This document shows, piece after piece, positions 1 through 12,200 of a stretch of DNA of 64,000 bases. Made by a program: the position numbers and the translations under genes. Within the stretch, counting starts at the first letter, position 1. Every line of letters starts with the position of its first letter. The notes under the pieces were generated by a model. The model was not told the origin of the DNA. It saw only the letters and a program-made list of their open reading frames with translations, and made no database searches. The DNA is from Panax quinquefolius (taxonomy: Eukaryota; Streptophyta; Magnoliopsida; Apiales; Araliaceae): positions 48,018,849-48,082,848 of the forward strand of contig CM035151.1 of the NCBI GenBank assembly GCA_020205615.1, written 5' to 3'.

Positions 1-437
1 ATAATAAGACTTCTCTTATTAATTAAATTTAATATTTCTAAAATATTAAATAATAAATATTAAGCTATTTAATTTATTCTATCACCATAGATTAAATTAA
101 AGACACATAACTTATTATTACGATTATGCCATTTAGTTTCTTAAATCAATATTTTCCTTTTATGGTGTGACATTTTAGGTTCTCCATATTAAACCTATTG
201 TGAATAAATCAATTAGAATAATTCTAATCTTATTTAAATAAATAAATTAACTATTTAATATATTTAAATAAATAACATTTATTATACAGTAAGGGTAAGC
301 CCCCTTAGTGATTAACGACTTTTCAGATAATATAGATTTCAACATTAATTATAAAAGATCCTTTGAGTAAATAGTTACCGTACAATTCAATTATTCTACC
401 ATACAATGTCCCAATTAAATATAAGACATGAAATTAT
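1..437. other. AT-rich flank, no gene recognised
   Basis: This stretch is AT-rich and holds no supportable reading frame. It is the left host flank of the family A element. Its last five bases (433-437, ATTAT) are the left target-site duplication, and the flank resumes after 12902. The wording around 160-200 and 285-420 has the feel of an old LTR, but no boundary can be placed. Confidence 0.5.
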
Positions 438-1058
438 TGTAAAAACCCAAAACCCTAATAAGACTCGTATGTATAAATCCCGTTATATAAAATAAAATTT
501 CTATGTTCTGAATGTGTTACGTGTTATTATATACTTGGTTTGACAAAATTGATCACATAAATTTTTATCCGAAAAATGTCGTGCTTGACACCTCGTGCTT
601 AATTTTTTTTCCATAATCAGACTTTTTGGTAAAATTATTTTGACAAGTTGTTTTGCCGTGCTTACACTGACAAAACGCTTTGTCGTGCTTGTTAGGATTA
701 GTGAGTAAACCCTAATTAGCAAAACCCTAACCCTAATTAACTCTAATTAGCTAATCTAACTCTAATTAGCTTATGTTAACACTTAATCATGGTTAGTAAA
801 CTTATATTAGGTACTAATTAACATTACTTAACATTCCTAATCATTAGAAACAAAACCCTAATCAAGATTAGTGAAGATTTAAGCCTATTAAGCTACTAAC
901 TTAATCAACTAGCTCACAAGTAGGTTGGGAGTCACCATTACAAGTTTCAAACATCACATGACATGCTTCCAAACTCCCAAGCATCGGAAGAGTCATAGAT
1001 CGATCTTTATAGAGAAAGTAAGTGAAAAAAATGACTAAAAAGCCAAGTTGGAAAATTC

Positions 1059-1067
1059 TATAAATAG
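1059..1067 (+). promoter_or_regulatory. LTR TATA box
   Basis: TATAAATAG, a canonical plant TATA box, is kept at the same place in both LTRs (also 9830-9838). By position it should drive the element's genomic RNA. It puts the U3/R border about 650 bases into the LTR, leaving an unusually long R/U5 of ~3 kb. Confidence 0.7.
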
Positions 1068-3701
1068 GAACCTTAAGGTGAAAGTAAACCCAATGAATTC
1101 TCAAAGCCTAGATACACTTATAAACCTACCATATCAAGCCTGGGTGTTATCAGCAACAAGATCAGAAGCTAGAATCACAAATTTCTCAAGAAAATGTGCA
1201 AACCCTAGTTCATAAATTTCTCTTTGATCTTATGTTAGATTTGTTGTTTAGATGTTTAGAATATTGTATTAGGATATTAGAAAGTATGCTAGAGTGGTAG
1301 AACACATTTTCATAACATCTAGATGCCTTAATTAAGCGTTTTATGAAATCTGGGAATTTTGAAAAAAAATGGTCTGACAGCCGAATGTCAGGGCTTTTCG
1401 ATTCATATGTGTTTATGTTTTGGTCTGTTAATCGATTGATATTTGTAGCCTGTAAGTAGGTCTTTAATCTGAAAAAGAAAACAGGTTCAGATGAACTATA
1501 GATTCCAAGATATAATCAGTCAAAGTGGGTTGTGGCTCACTAAACTGGTTTTCTGGGTTGCCCAAAAGGCTCAAGAACAACTGAACTCGCTACTTAATCG
1601 AATTCGCTTAATTATCTTCTGATTGTTAATTGTTTATGTTTTTGTGATAAATTGGTACTATGGTATACATACTACATATCTATGATCTTCAATCGAACAA
1701 ACAATTCATAGGATTACCGGAATTATTGGTCAAAAGTAGTTGACCGAGCATGACCAAGTTTTCTGGGTTTTCCAGAAAACTGAAGAACACGAAGAACAGT
1801 TGTTAGGCAGACTTTGACCATCATAAATAGAGATCTTAGAATTACGATTTGTTCATGTTAATGTTATATATATGTACCTCGGTATATAGACTACATGTTA
1901 CAACAAACAAAACATACATCTAATACATAATCAATCAAAGTTATTCAAGCCACAAAACCGCTGATTGTGAAGCCGACCAATCGCTCGGGTTACCCGAAAC
2001 CCAAGAACAAAATCGACAATAACTTTGAATCTTTATAATTTCTTGTTAGATGTAGATTAAAGCCCTCGCTTATTGCTTGATCTTGTACTATTACATGAGT
2101 ACTACTGACACCAATACTTGCTCTGATCGAAAATCATTACCAAAACCAAGTTATTTAATGGTCAAACTAGCCACTCGACCACGAGCAACGCCTGCCTTGA
2201 AACTCAAGAACACCTCTAAATGGCGACACTTTCATCACACCGTAGAGAGCTTTAATGACAGACGAAATTAAATTTTTAGAAATAATTATAAAAAAATAGA
2301 AATAATTAATAAAAATAGTTTTAAAATTATATTAAATTATTATAAATTATTTCTAATATTTCTACAAAATGTAATAATTATTTTATTTTATTTAGATATT
2401 ATTTATAATTAACTTATTAATAAAGTAATTAGAATAATTACTTTTAAATACTAAATAATTATGTAAAAAATATAATTATTGAAATAAAAATCATAATAAA
2501 TGATTATAAATTATTTAATAATATTAAATAATGTTTTTATAAAATTTTAGTAAATATAAATTACTTATAAATAGAAATAAATGGTTTAAAAATTATTTAA
2601 AGGATAAATAAATATTTTAAAAATATTTTTAACCTTCTAAAATATATTATAAGGATAATTAAATTATTTAAAAATATAACCAAATTTTATAAATAAAATT
2701 TAGTTTATTTATCAAAGGTATTAAAAGTCAAATCCTATTAAATCTAACCAAGTATTAAATAAATGTTTTATTTGAGTATTGTTATCAATACTTAATGTGT
2801 TAGATTTATATTCTTGAACGTCATGGATGTACTTTAATAGCGTTAAGAATAGTATAACTTGAATCGATCTACGCTCGAGCAAGTCTTCTATACCCAATTT
2901 ATTACTTATGCAAAATTTATCAACCTCATTTATTCATTTGAACAAGATTCTATCTTGCTATATCTTTGTTGATATAATACACCTATGTTGAATTACCTAT
3001 TATTGAAAAGTTATTGCTATAGTTCCAAAGTATGACTAAGAAATGAATTATTTATTCATATGATATTGTTTATTGAGCATAAAATTTGTTGTGTCAAGCC
3101 AAATTATTTTGGTAAGGCAATCGTATACTGAAGTTGAATATCTTGTAAGGGAGCAAAGTGTAGTCAATGAATATATTGACAAGAAATTGTAAGTGTAATT
3201 GAGCACTTATAGGTGATACGCATACTCCTAGGATGTTGAATAAAATGATCCCTATCTCATATCTCGAATGTAATTTTTAAGTCTTTGTGGTATGAGAATG
3301 ATAAAAATTCGAAAACTAGTTGGAATTAGAAATCCGAAATGGTAACAACTATCGATCAAAATTTGAATTGTTATAATTCTTCAAATCCTATATTGTTATA
3401 AATATACAACTTCACGAAGCATGTCATAGCTCACCCTTGCAAATTATTCCCTTCTGCGGTTTTTAGATGATAATCTGGAACATCTGGAGTAGATAAAGGG
3501 AAACGTCCTACATAGATTAGATTATATTCTTGTCTGTATGAATACCTTGTAATAAGAACTCGTTATGAGAATTTTGTAATTGAATCATAATATTATGATA
3601 TATATATATATAACATCTTTTATTTCCGCAACCGTGTTTTCTTACATATATAGATGTAAAGTAAGATGTCTTCTATTCTAGTTGAGATCCTTGGGAACTA
3701 T

Positions 3702-3890
3702 TTATCTGAGTGAGGGTGTTAATAGCATGGACTATTCATGTTGTTATTAATACTCTGAATTTCAGATAGATAGTTACTATCGATACGATAGTATGTAATC
3801 GCATGACATAGACTATACATCTGGGTGAGGGTATTGGTAATATGGACTGTTCATGTTATTACTGATACTCTGAATTTCGGATTGATAGAC
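3702..3890 (+). repeat. Two-copy tandem repeat near the LTR end
   Basis: A ~70-base block (CTGAGTGAGGGTGTTAATAG to AGATAGATAG) at ~3702 recurs with changes at ~3820. The same pair occurs in the 3' LTR at ~12463-12650. It lies downstream of the TATA box, so it would be transcribed. Confidence 0.7.
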
Positions 3891-4142
3891 TCTAGTCACA
3901 GATACAGTTCATATATTCAAGTGAGGGTATCCAAACACAGTAATATTTCTCTTGGGAATTACCATCTGTTATGGGATACTGTGAATCTTGAATCTATGGG
4001 AATTATATCTGATAGTCCCTCTATCTAATGTAATATTTTGAATCAGATACCATGGGTGTATAGATTTAAAAATGCATTATGTTAATTCTCTGTAAACACC
4101 ATACCGGATACCACGGGAGTATAGGTATGGGGTGTTATTCAA

Positions 4143-4158
4143 TTTTAGTATCGAAATT
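4143..4158 (+). other. Degraded primer binding site (tRNA-Met type)
   Basis: TTTTAGTATCGAAATT follows the 5' LTR directly and resembles the TGGTATCAGAGC site that pairs with initiator tRNA-Met in most plant gypsy elements, with several changes. The call rests mainly on position. Confidence 0.45.
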
Positions 4159-4333
4159 TATTAAGGCTATAGATATAAGGAAGAGTTTTTTAGTATATAG
4201 TCTTGAGTCTCAGTAAAAATTTTAAAAGTCATATAAAATATAACATTAAAATTATTATGTTGTGTAAACCTTTATACCAAAGATTTATGGAGTTTTCTTT
4301 TATAGATGGTCAATTTCTAATCTTTGAAGAAAA

Positions 4334-4813
4334 ATGATCAATCCATCGCAAATAGAGTCTTTTATAGCTAGTGATGCAGAAGAAGAAGAATTGCTTCATG
4401 ATCAACAACTGCTTGATGCTGAAGAAGAAGAAGAAGAAGAAGAAGAAGATCCAGTGACTGGACAATTAATGAGAATATATGAGCATGATGAGGCAATGGC
4501 ATCACTGCTGCAGACAACAAAATGTTAGAACAATAAGATGAAGTTTAGGACAGATTTAGCTGAGTGTATGCTAATGGATGAAAGGAGTCATAGTCATCAA
4601 CTGAAAGGACAACTGCACCATGCACATAGGAGTAGGAAGGAGATTCAGTCAAGACTTCTTAAAACATCTTTGGGAGTTCGAGATACTTTTAATGATTTGC
4701 AGCGTCGTGTAACTCGATATCCAGTAGAGGAGAAGAAAACTGCTTATCTTATCAATCGATTTGTGGTTTGTCACATGATCCAGGATTCCTTTGATGATAT
4801 CAATGAATTCTAG
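4334..4813 (+). pseudogene. Leader ORF upstream of gag, one internal stop
   Basis: Two open stretches, 4334-4528 and 4538-4813, lie in the same frame and are split only by a TAG at 4526-4528. Together they cover about 160 codons between the PBS and gag. The first half is strongly acidic, with a run of nine Glu encoded by GAA/GAG repeats. The second half is basic and rich in Arg, His and Gln, and could form helices (RSRKEIQSRLLKT). No conserved domain was recognised. It ends 190 bases before the gag ATG. The other gypsy elements here leave under 200 bases between PBS and gag and have no such ORF. Ogre/Tat elements are known to carry an extra ORF before gag, but nothing here shows homology to it. 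It may be a real accessory gene or a chance opening. Confidence 0.5.
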
Positions 4814-5002
4814 AGAGTAGCATAGGAGGTTGGATGCTTTATATTAGTACAATAAAGAAGCATTCAAAATTTGTATTATGATAAGTACTGTGTAATATAC
4901 TAGTATGTTTAAAGTTGTTGTAAGACTGTGAGTTATAAATAAATAATATGGTGTGGTTATCTAAGAATCTTATGTGAATCTTTATTGTTGTTTTATAGAA
5001 TC

Positions 5003-5962
5003 ATGCCACCAACCAGAAGACCCCAAAGAGAAATGAATAATGAGGATAATCCAACTCAACAGTTAGTAGATATGATGTTAGGAGTAATAAACAGACCAGT
5101 AAACCAAAATACATCCGTTAAAGACTTTAAATTAGTTGAACCACCTGAATTTAAAGGTACATTAGAACCTGAAGATGCATAGATTTGGATTTCTGAGATA
5201 GAAAAATTCTTCCTAGTAACCAATGTTAGTAATAACCAGAAGACAACTTTTACAACTTTCTTATTGAAAGGTGAAGCTAATTATTGGTGGGAATCAACCA
5301 AAGGTCGAGTAGAAACTAAAATTGTTTATTGGGATAGATTTAAAGAGTTGTTCTTTGAAAACTATTTTTCCCAATCCTTGAAAGACTGAATGGAAATAAA
5401 ATTTCTGGACTTAAAACAAGGAGATCTTACTGTAACCTAGTATAAAGCAAAGTTTAATGAACTATCCAGGTTTGCTCCTCACCAAGTGACTACTGAACTT
5501 AGAAAGACTCGTAGGTACCAAGAAGGTTTAAAACCTCGATTAGAGTAAATTATCGATTAGCTTCAAATCAAAACTTTCTAAAAATACTAGAGAATGCCAT
5601 TATAATTGAAGTGAAAATGAAAATCTCGCTAAGTTTCATCGGGACAAAAGATTCGTAATGAGAAGGGGAAAAGTAAGACGAAACCCGATTGTGTGGGTTT
5701 AATAACAAGCATAAATGGAATAATTCTTTTTCTAACAATTCAGGGAAAAAGATAGGAAATACTAATAACAATTTTAGTAATAATAATATTAAACCTTGTC
5801 CTAAATGTAATAAAAAAACATAGAGGAGAGTGTCTTCTTAACAAATGCTTTAATTATGGACAGTCAGGACATTATCTCTTACAGTGTCCTCTTCCAAAGA
5901 AAAATAAATGTTTTAATTATTGTTCAATGGATCATTTTTCTAAGAACTGTCCCACAAACTAA
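5003..5962 (+). pseudogene. gag: gag of family A element (broken)
   Basis: Gag forms the virus-like particle and binds the element RNA. The start ATG at 5003 gives MPPTRRPQREMNN, followed by a capsid-type core with the plant gypsy motif GEANYWWEST (~5272-5301). TAG stops at 5180 and 5438 sit where relatives carry a normal residue, and a TGA and several more stops follow. The nucleocapsid part at ~5795-5955 shows zinc-knuckle remnants, CPKC...C then CFNYGQSGHYLLQC and CFNYCSMDHFSKNC. The second Cys of the usual C-x2-C-x4-H-x4-C pattern is changed in the last two, and a frameshift at an A-run breaks the first. It ends at a TAA at 5960, close to the protease. Confidence 0.85.
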
Positions 5963-6064
5963 GGAGGAAAAGGAGTTAGAATACCAGAGAATAAATCAAC
6001 AATGAGTCTGCGGTTGGGGTTCTAATCGACCTATCATGAGAACATTTAATATGTGCTCTGAGGG

Positions 6065-6385
6065 ATGCCGTTGCTTTCACTCGGACGTAGTGATGGTATC
6101 ATCCCTATCAACACTTTAAATGCATATGTGTTATTCGATTCTGGTGCTACTTGTTCATTTGTGTCTAGAAATTTCTCTACAAACTTGAATAAGCCTTGTG
6201 AAAATTTAGATAAACCATTTTGTGTAAAAAATGCTAATAATAAAAGAATTCCGGTTAAGACCATATATAGAAACTGTAGTGTGGTAATAAAAGGACATAA
6301 TTTTAAGGTAGATTTGATACCAATTCAGTTGGGAGAATTTGATGTAATTCTGGGAATGGATTGGTTAGTTATCATAACGCGATGA
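6065..6385 (+). pseudogene. Aspartic protease region of pol
   Basis: This is the retropepsin that would cut the Gag-Pol polyprotein. The catalytic motif LFDSGATCSFVS is intact (~6131-6166), and the second family landmark, [10 protein letters not shown], is seen at ~6338-6367. The frame then shifts by +1 near 6365, where the continuing frame (from 6361) takes over into RT. In such elements the protease is continuous with gag and RT, so an independent start is not implied. Confidence 0.85.
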
Positions 6386-7464
6386 TTGATTGTCATCAAA
6401 AACGTATTAACCTTTTGACTGCTTCGAAGTTAAAAGTAGTGTTCAATAGTAGTTGTTCACCTAAACAATCTCGATGTTTGACTATAGTTCAGGCAGAAAG
6501 ATTACTTAAAAAGGGTTGTTTAGGATATTTGGCCTATATAGTTGATACTTGTCAAGAAGGAGTAAAACTAGATCAAATACTTATAGTTAAGGAATTTCCT
6601 GATGTATTTCCAGATGATTTACCCGGTTTGCCTCCAGATAGGGAGATTGAGTTTATCATTGATCTTGCACCAAGAACGGCTCCAGTTTCTAAGGAACCGT
6701 CCAGAATGGCACCTATAGAACTGAAAGAGTTACTTATTCAATTACAGGAACTCTTAGATAAAAAGTACATACAACCTAGTGTGTTACCTTGGGGCGCACC
6801 AATGTTATTTGTAAAGAAGAAGGATGGAACTATGAGACTTTGTATAGATTATAGGTAGTTAAATAAGCTAACTATTAAGAATAAATATCCTTTGCCAAGG
6901 ATTGATGATTTGTTTGACCAATTAAAGGGGGCTGAACATTTTTCAAAAATTGACCTTAAAACAGGTTATCATCAATTAAAGGTAAGAAAGGAGGATGTGC
7001 CGAAAACAGCGTTTAGGACACGCTATGGACATTATGAATTTCTTGTAATGTCTTTTGGATTAACAAATGCCCCAAAGATTTATTTATGGATTTAATGAAT
7101 CGAGTGTTTAAACCATGCTTGGACAAATTTGTTGTAGTGTTTATCGACGATATTCGGTATACTCGAGAACACGGGAAGAGCATATTGAACACTTAAGAGT
7201 CGATTGAGATATTACGAAGGAACAACTTTATGCAAAGTTTTCCAAGTGTGAATTCTGGTTGAAGAGAGTTCAATTTTAGGTCATGTAATTGACAAAGATG
7301 GAATATCTCAGAGATCCAACTAAGATCAAAACGGTTGTGAATCGGGAACAACCAACAACTCCAACAAATAATGAAGTTTTCTCGGTTTAGCGGGTTATTA
7401 CCGACGGTTTATAAAAGATTTTTCAAAAATAGCAACCCCATTAACCAATTTAACTCGAAAGACG
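6361..7464 (+). pseudogene. Reverse transcriptase region of pol
   Basis: RT copies element RNA into DNA. The sequence shows the linker [20 protein letters not shown], then RT blocks [37 protein letters not shown] and [12 protein letters not shown], the catalytic FIDD at 7142-7153, and [15 protein letters not shown] wording near 7385-7412. A TAG at 6856 interrupts the block after CIDYR. From ~7080 to 7440 several small indels shift the frame, many of them at CAG/CTG-type sites (for example GATATTCGG where relatives read GATATTCTGG). It is inactive as read. Confidence 0.88.
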
Positions 7465-8133
7465 GTGAAATATGTCTGGACAGATAAATGTGAGGAAAGC
7501 TTCCAAGAGTTGAAGAAGCGACTGAGTATGGCTCTAGTGTTATCCTTACCAGATGATACAGGAGGCCTTATAGTATATAGTGACGCATCACACAGAGGAT
7601 TAGGGTGTGTGTTGATGCAACATGGGAAAGTGATAGCTTATGCATCACGACAACTCAAAGATTATGAGAAGAGATATCCTACTCATGATTTAGAGTTAGC
7701 CGTTGTGGTTTTTGCTCTAAAAATTTGGAGACATTACTTATACGGGGAAAAGTGTGAAATATATACAGATCATAAAAGTTTGAAATATATTTTTACACAA
7801 CGGGAATTAAATTTAAGACAAAGGCGATGGTTAAAACTGATAAAGGATTTTGACTGTGAAATCTTATATCATCCCGACAAAGCAAATGTTGTAGCTGATG
7901 CGTTAAGTAGAAAGAATCAGGAAAAATTGAATGTGTTAACCACCAATGATAGGTTAATAAAAGATTTTGAACATTTAAAAATTGAGGTGGAATGTCCAAC
8001 TACCTCTACCCAAAAATTATATATTTTTGGAGTTTCATCTCTGCTCGATAAAATTAAAGAGATACAAGAGAAGGATGAAGAGTGTCAGAAGTTTAAATCT
8101 AATTCCACACATGATAAGTATAATAAATTTTGA
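7465..8133 (+). pseudogene. RNase H region of pol
   Basis: This is the RNase H that removes RNA from the RNA:DNA hybrid. It is the best-kept part of the element: about 220 codons are open. Acidic catalytic positions are visible in order: [49 protein letters not shown] and [14 protein letters not shown] at 8131 ends the stretch where the polyprotein would continue in the same frame into integrase, so this is a point stop and not a true gene end. Confidence 0.9.
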
Positions 8134-9160
8134 ATAGATACGGATGGAATAATAAGATATGAAAATAGAATCTGGATTCCGTTAGATCAAGCTTTAAAAG
8201 ATGAAATTTTGAATGAAGCACATAATTCTAAATTTGCCATACATCCTGGCAGTACTAAAATGTTCAAAGATTTGAGTCGACACTTTTGGTGGTCGAATAT
8301 GAAAAGGGAAATAGCTGAATGGGTAAGTAAATGTCTCACATGTCAAAGGGTTAAGGCAGAACATCAGAAGCCAAGTGGTTTACTTCAACCCTTACCAATT
8401 CCTGAGTGGAAGTGGGAACATATAACCATGGACTTTGTAGTGGGCCTTCCAACTACACAAAAAGGCCATAATGCCATTTGGGTAATAGTTGACCGTTTAA
8501 CTAAATTCGCTCATTTTTTACCTATTAAAATTACTCATAACCTGGATCACCTTGCCAAATTATATATTCATGAAATTATCTCTAGGCATGGAGTACATGT
8601 TTCCATAGTATAAGACCGAGATCCACGTTTTACTTCAAATTTTTGGAAGAGTCTTCAGAAAAATTTAGGAACACAGTTAAGACTAAAAGACAACTTTTAT
8701 CATCCTCAAACTGATGGACAGAGTGAGAGAACCATACAAACATTAGAGGATATGTTGAGAACATGTGTCATAGACTTCAAAGGAAGTTGGGAAGATCAAT
8801 TACCTTTAGTCAAATTTGCCTACAACAATAGTTATCATGCTAGCATAGGTATGCCACCCTATGAAGCCTTATATGGAAGAAAATGTAGAACGCCTATGTG
8901 TTGGGATGAAGTCGGGGAAAGACAAATGTTAACCATACAAACCTGATTATAAACACGTTATAAATTATGAGCCGATCCAAATCGAAGAAAATCTTTCTTA
9001 TATGAAGAACTCGTGCGGATCGTCGTAGTAAGTAGAGCAAGTCCTCCGTAATAAAGTGATAGCATCGGTTAAAGTAATATGGAGAAATCAAAACGTTGAA
9101 GAAGCTACATGGGAGCTTGAAGATAAAATGCGCGAGAATTATCCTCATCTTTTTACTTAA
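8134..9160 (+). pseudogene. Integrase region of pol, C-terminal domain deleted
   Basis: Integrase inserts the cDNA into the host genome. The zinc-binding HHCC domain (H and H in HNSKFAIHPG, CLTCQRV) spans ~8209-8360. The D,D,E core has [16 protein letters not shown] and [14 protein letters not shown] at 8611 breaks the frame just before the second Asp. At ~8941 the frame jumps from the core's end (GERQMLTIQ) straight to the C-terminal tail ([12 protein letters not shown]). Compared with the copy at 49860-50648 on the other strand, about 105 residues, including the GPF motif region, are gone. The remaining tail reads RNQNVEEATWELEDKMREN before its stop. Confidence 0.88.
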
Positions 9161-9194
9161 CATATACTATAATTTCGAGGACGAAATTCTTATT

Positions 9195-9206
9195 AGTGGG
9201 GGTGAA
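9195..9206 (+). other. Polypurine tract of family A
   Basis: AGTGGGGGTGAA lies directly before the 3' LTR and would prime plus-strand DNA synthesis. It follows the usual plant-gypsy phrase TTTCGAGGACGAAATTCT. Confidence 0.85.
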
Positions 9207-12200
9207 TGTAAAAACCCAAAACCCTAATAAGACTCGTATGTATAAATCCCGTTATATAAAATAAAATTTCTCTGTTCTGAATGTGTTACGTGTTATTATA
9301 TACTTGGTTTGACAAAATTGACCAAATAAATTTTTATCCGAAAAATGTCATGCTTGACACCTCGTGCTTAATTTTTTTCTATAATCAGACTTTTTGGTAA
9401 AATTATTTTGACAAGTTGCTTTGTCGTGCTTACACTGACAAAACGCTTTGTCGTGCTTGTTAGGATTAGTGAGTAAACCCTAATTAGCAAAACCCTAACC
9501 CTAATTAACTCTAATTAGATAATCTAACTCTAATTAGCTTATGTTAAAACTTAATCATGGTTAGTAAACTTATATTAGGTACTAATTAACATTACTTAAC
9601 ATTCCTAATCATTAGAAACAAATCCCTAATCAAGATTAGTGAAGATTTAAGCTTAATTAAACTACTAACTTAATCAACTAGCTCACAAGTAGGTTGGGAG
9701 TCACAATTACAAGTTTCAAAACATCACATGACATGCTTCCAAACTCCCAAGCATCAGAAGAGTCATAGATCAGATCTTTATAGAGGCAAGTAAGTGAAAA
9801 AATGACTAAAAAGCCAAGTTGGAAAATTCTATAAATAGGAACCTTAAGGCTGAGCAAACCCACGAATTCTCAAAGCCTAGATACACTTATAAACCTACCA
9901 TATCAAGCTTTAGGTGTTATCAATGAAACAAGATCGTGGGCTAGAATCACAAATTTCTCAAGAAAAGGTGCAAACCCTAGTTCATAAATTTCTCTTTGAT
10001 CTTATGTTAGATTTGTTGTTTAGATGTTTAGAATATTGTATTAGGATGTTAGAAAGTATGCTATAGTGGTAGAACACGTTTTTATAACATCTAGATGCCT
10101 TAATTAAGCATTTTATAAAATTTGGGAATTTTGAAAAAAATGGTCTGACAGCCGAATGTCAGGGCATTTTGATTCATATGTGTTTATGTTTTGGTCTGTT
10201 AATCGATTGATATTTGTAGCCTGTAGGTAAGTCTTTAATCTGGAAAAGAAAACAGGTTCAGATGAACCATAGATTCCAAGATATAATCAGTCAAAGTGGG
10301 TTGACCGTTCACGGAAACTGGTTTTCTGGGTTGCCCAGAAAGCTCAAGAACAGCTGAACCGGCTACTTTGACCGACCTGTTTAATCATCTTCTGATTGTT
10401 AATTGTTTATGTTTTTGTTATAAATTGGTACTCTGGTATACATACTACATATCTATGATCTTCAATCGAACAAACAACTCATAGGATTACCAGAATTATT
10501 GGTCAAAAGTAGTTGACCGAGCATGACCAAGTTTTCTGGGTTTTCCAGAAAACTGAAGAACACGAAGAACAGTTGTTAGCTGTACTTTGACCATCATAAA
10601 TAGAGATCATAGAATTACGATTTGTTCATGTTAATGTTATATATATGTACCCTGGTATATAGACTACATGTTACAACAAACAAAACATACATCTAATACA
10701 CCGAATCAAAGTTATTCAAGCCACAAAACCGTTGACCAAGCTTGACCAATTGCTTCCAGGTTACCCGTAAACCCAAAACATTTCGACGATAACTTTGAAT
10801 CTTTGTAATTTCTTGTTAGATGTAGATTAAAGCCTCGCTTATTGCTTGATCTTGTCTTATTACATGAGTACTACAACACCAATACTTGCTTCCGAATCAA
10901 AATCATTACCAAAACCAAGTTATTTAATGGTCAAACTAGCCACTCGACCACTAGCAAATCTACCGCCTGTAAACTCAAGAACACCTACAACGACACTTTA
11001 CTCACATCATGAGAGCTTTAATGACAGACGTAAATTAAATTTTTAGAAATAAATTATAAAAAATTAGAAATAATTAATAAAAATAGTTTTTAAAATTATA
11101 TTAAATTATTATAAATTATTTCTAATATTTCTACAAAATGTAATAATTATTTTATTTTATTTAGATATTATTTATAATTAACTTATTAATAAAGTAATTA
11201 AAATAATTACTTTTAAATACTAAATAATTATGTAAAAATATAATTATTGAAATAAAAAATCATAATAAATGATTATAAATTATTTAATAATATTAAATAA
11301 TGTTTTTATAAAATTTTAGTAAATATAAATTACTTATAAATAGAAATAAATGGTTTAAAATTATTTAAAGGATAAATAAATATTTTAAAAATATTTTAAA
11401 CCTCCTAAAATATATTATAAGGATAATTAAATTATTTAAAATATAACCAAATTTTATAAATAAAATTTAGTTCATTTATCAAAGGTATTAAAAGTCAAAC
11501 CTTATTAAATCTAACCCAGATTAAATAAATGTTTTATTTGAGTATTATTATTAATACTAACGTGTTAGATTTATATTCTTCGAACGTCATGGAGGTACTT
11601 AATAGCGTTCGAATAGTATAACTCGAATGATCTACGCTCAGCAAGTCTTCTATACCCAATTTATTACTTATGCAAAATTTATCAACCTCGTTTATTCATT
11701 TGAACAAGATTCTATCTTGCTATACCGTTGATATAATACACCTATGTTGAATTACCTATTATTGAAAAGTTATTGCTATAGTTCCAAAGCATTTACTAAG
11801 AAATGAATTATTTATTCATATGATATTGTTTATTGAGCATAAACCGCCAGTTGTGTCGAGCCAAATTGTTTTGGTAAGGCAATCGATATCTTGAAGTTGA
11901 GTATCCCGTAAGGGGAGCAAAGTGTAGTCAATGAATATATTGACAAAGAAATTATAAGTGTAATTGAGCACTATAGGTGATATGCATACTCTGGGATGTT
12001 GAATAGGTTGATCCCTATCTCATATCTCGAATGAATTTCTAAGTCTTTGTGGTATCGACAGAAATGATAAAAATTCCAAAACTAGTTGGAATTAGAAATC
12101 CGAGAAATGGTAACAACTATCGATCAAATTTGAATTGTTATAATTCTTCAAATCCTATATTGTTATAAATATACAACTTCTTGAGCATGTAATAGCTCAC

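Larger units (their letters stand above)
438..4141 (+). repeat. 5' LTR of family A element
   Basis: It aligns over its full length with 9207-12897. The start is exact (TG at 438). The 3' end is placed within a few bases, because the terminal ACA seen in the 3' LTR has drifted here (GGGGTGTTATTCA). About 3.7 kb is long for a gypsy LTR. It holds a TATA box near 1059, a very AT-rich block at ~2270-2700 and a two-copy repeat near its end. Short ORFs inside it are chance. Confidence 0.93.

Noticed and set aside
720..740. Telomere-like AACCCTAACCCTAA
   Set aside because: Only about two units inside the family A LTR, present at the same place in the other LTR (~9488); it is part of the repeat, not a telomere.
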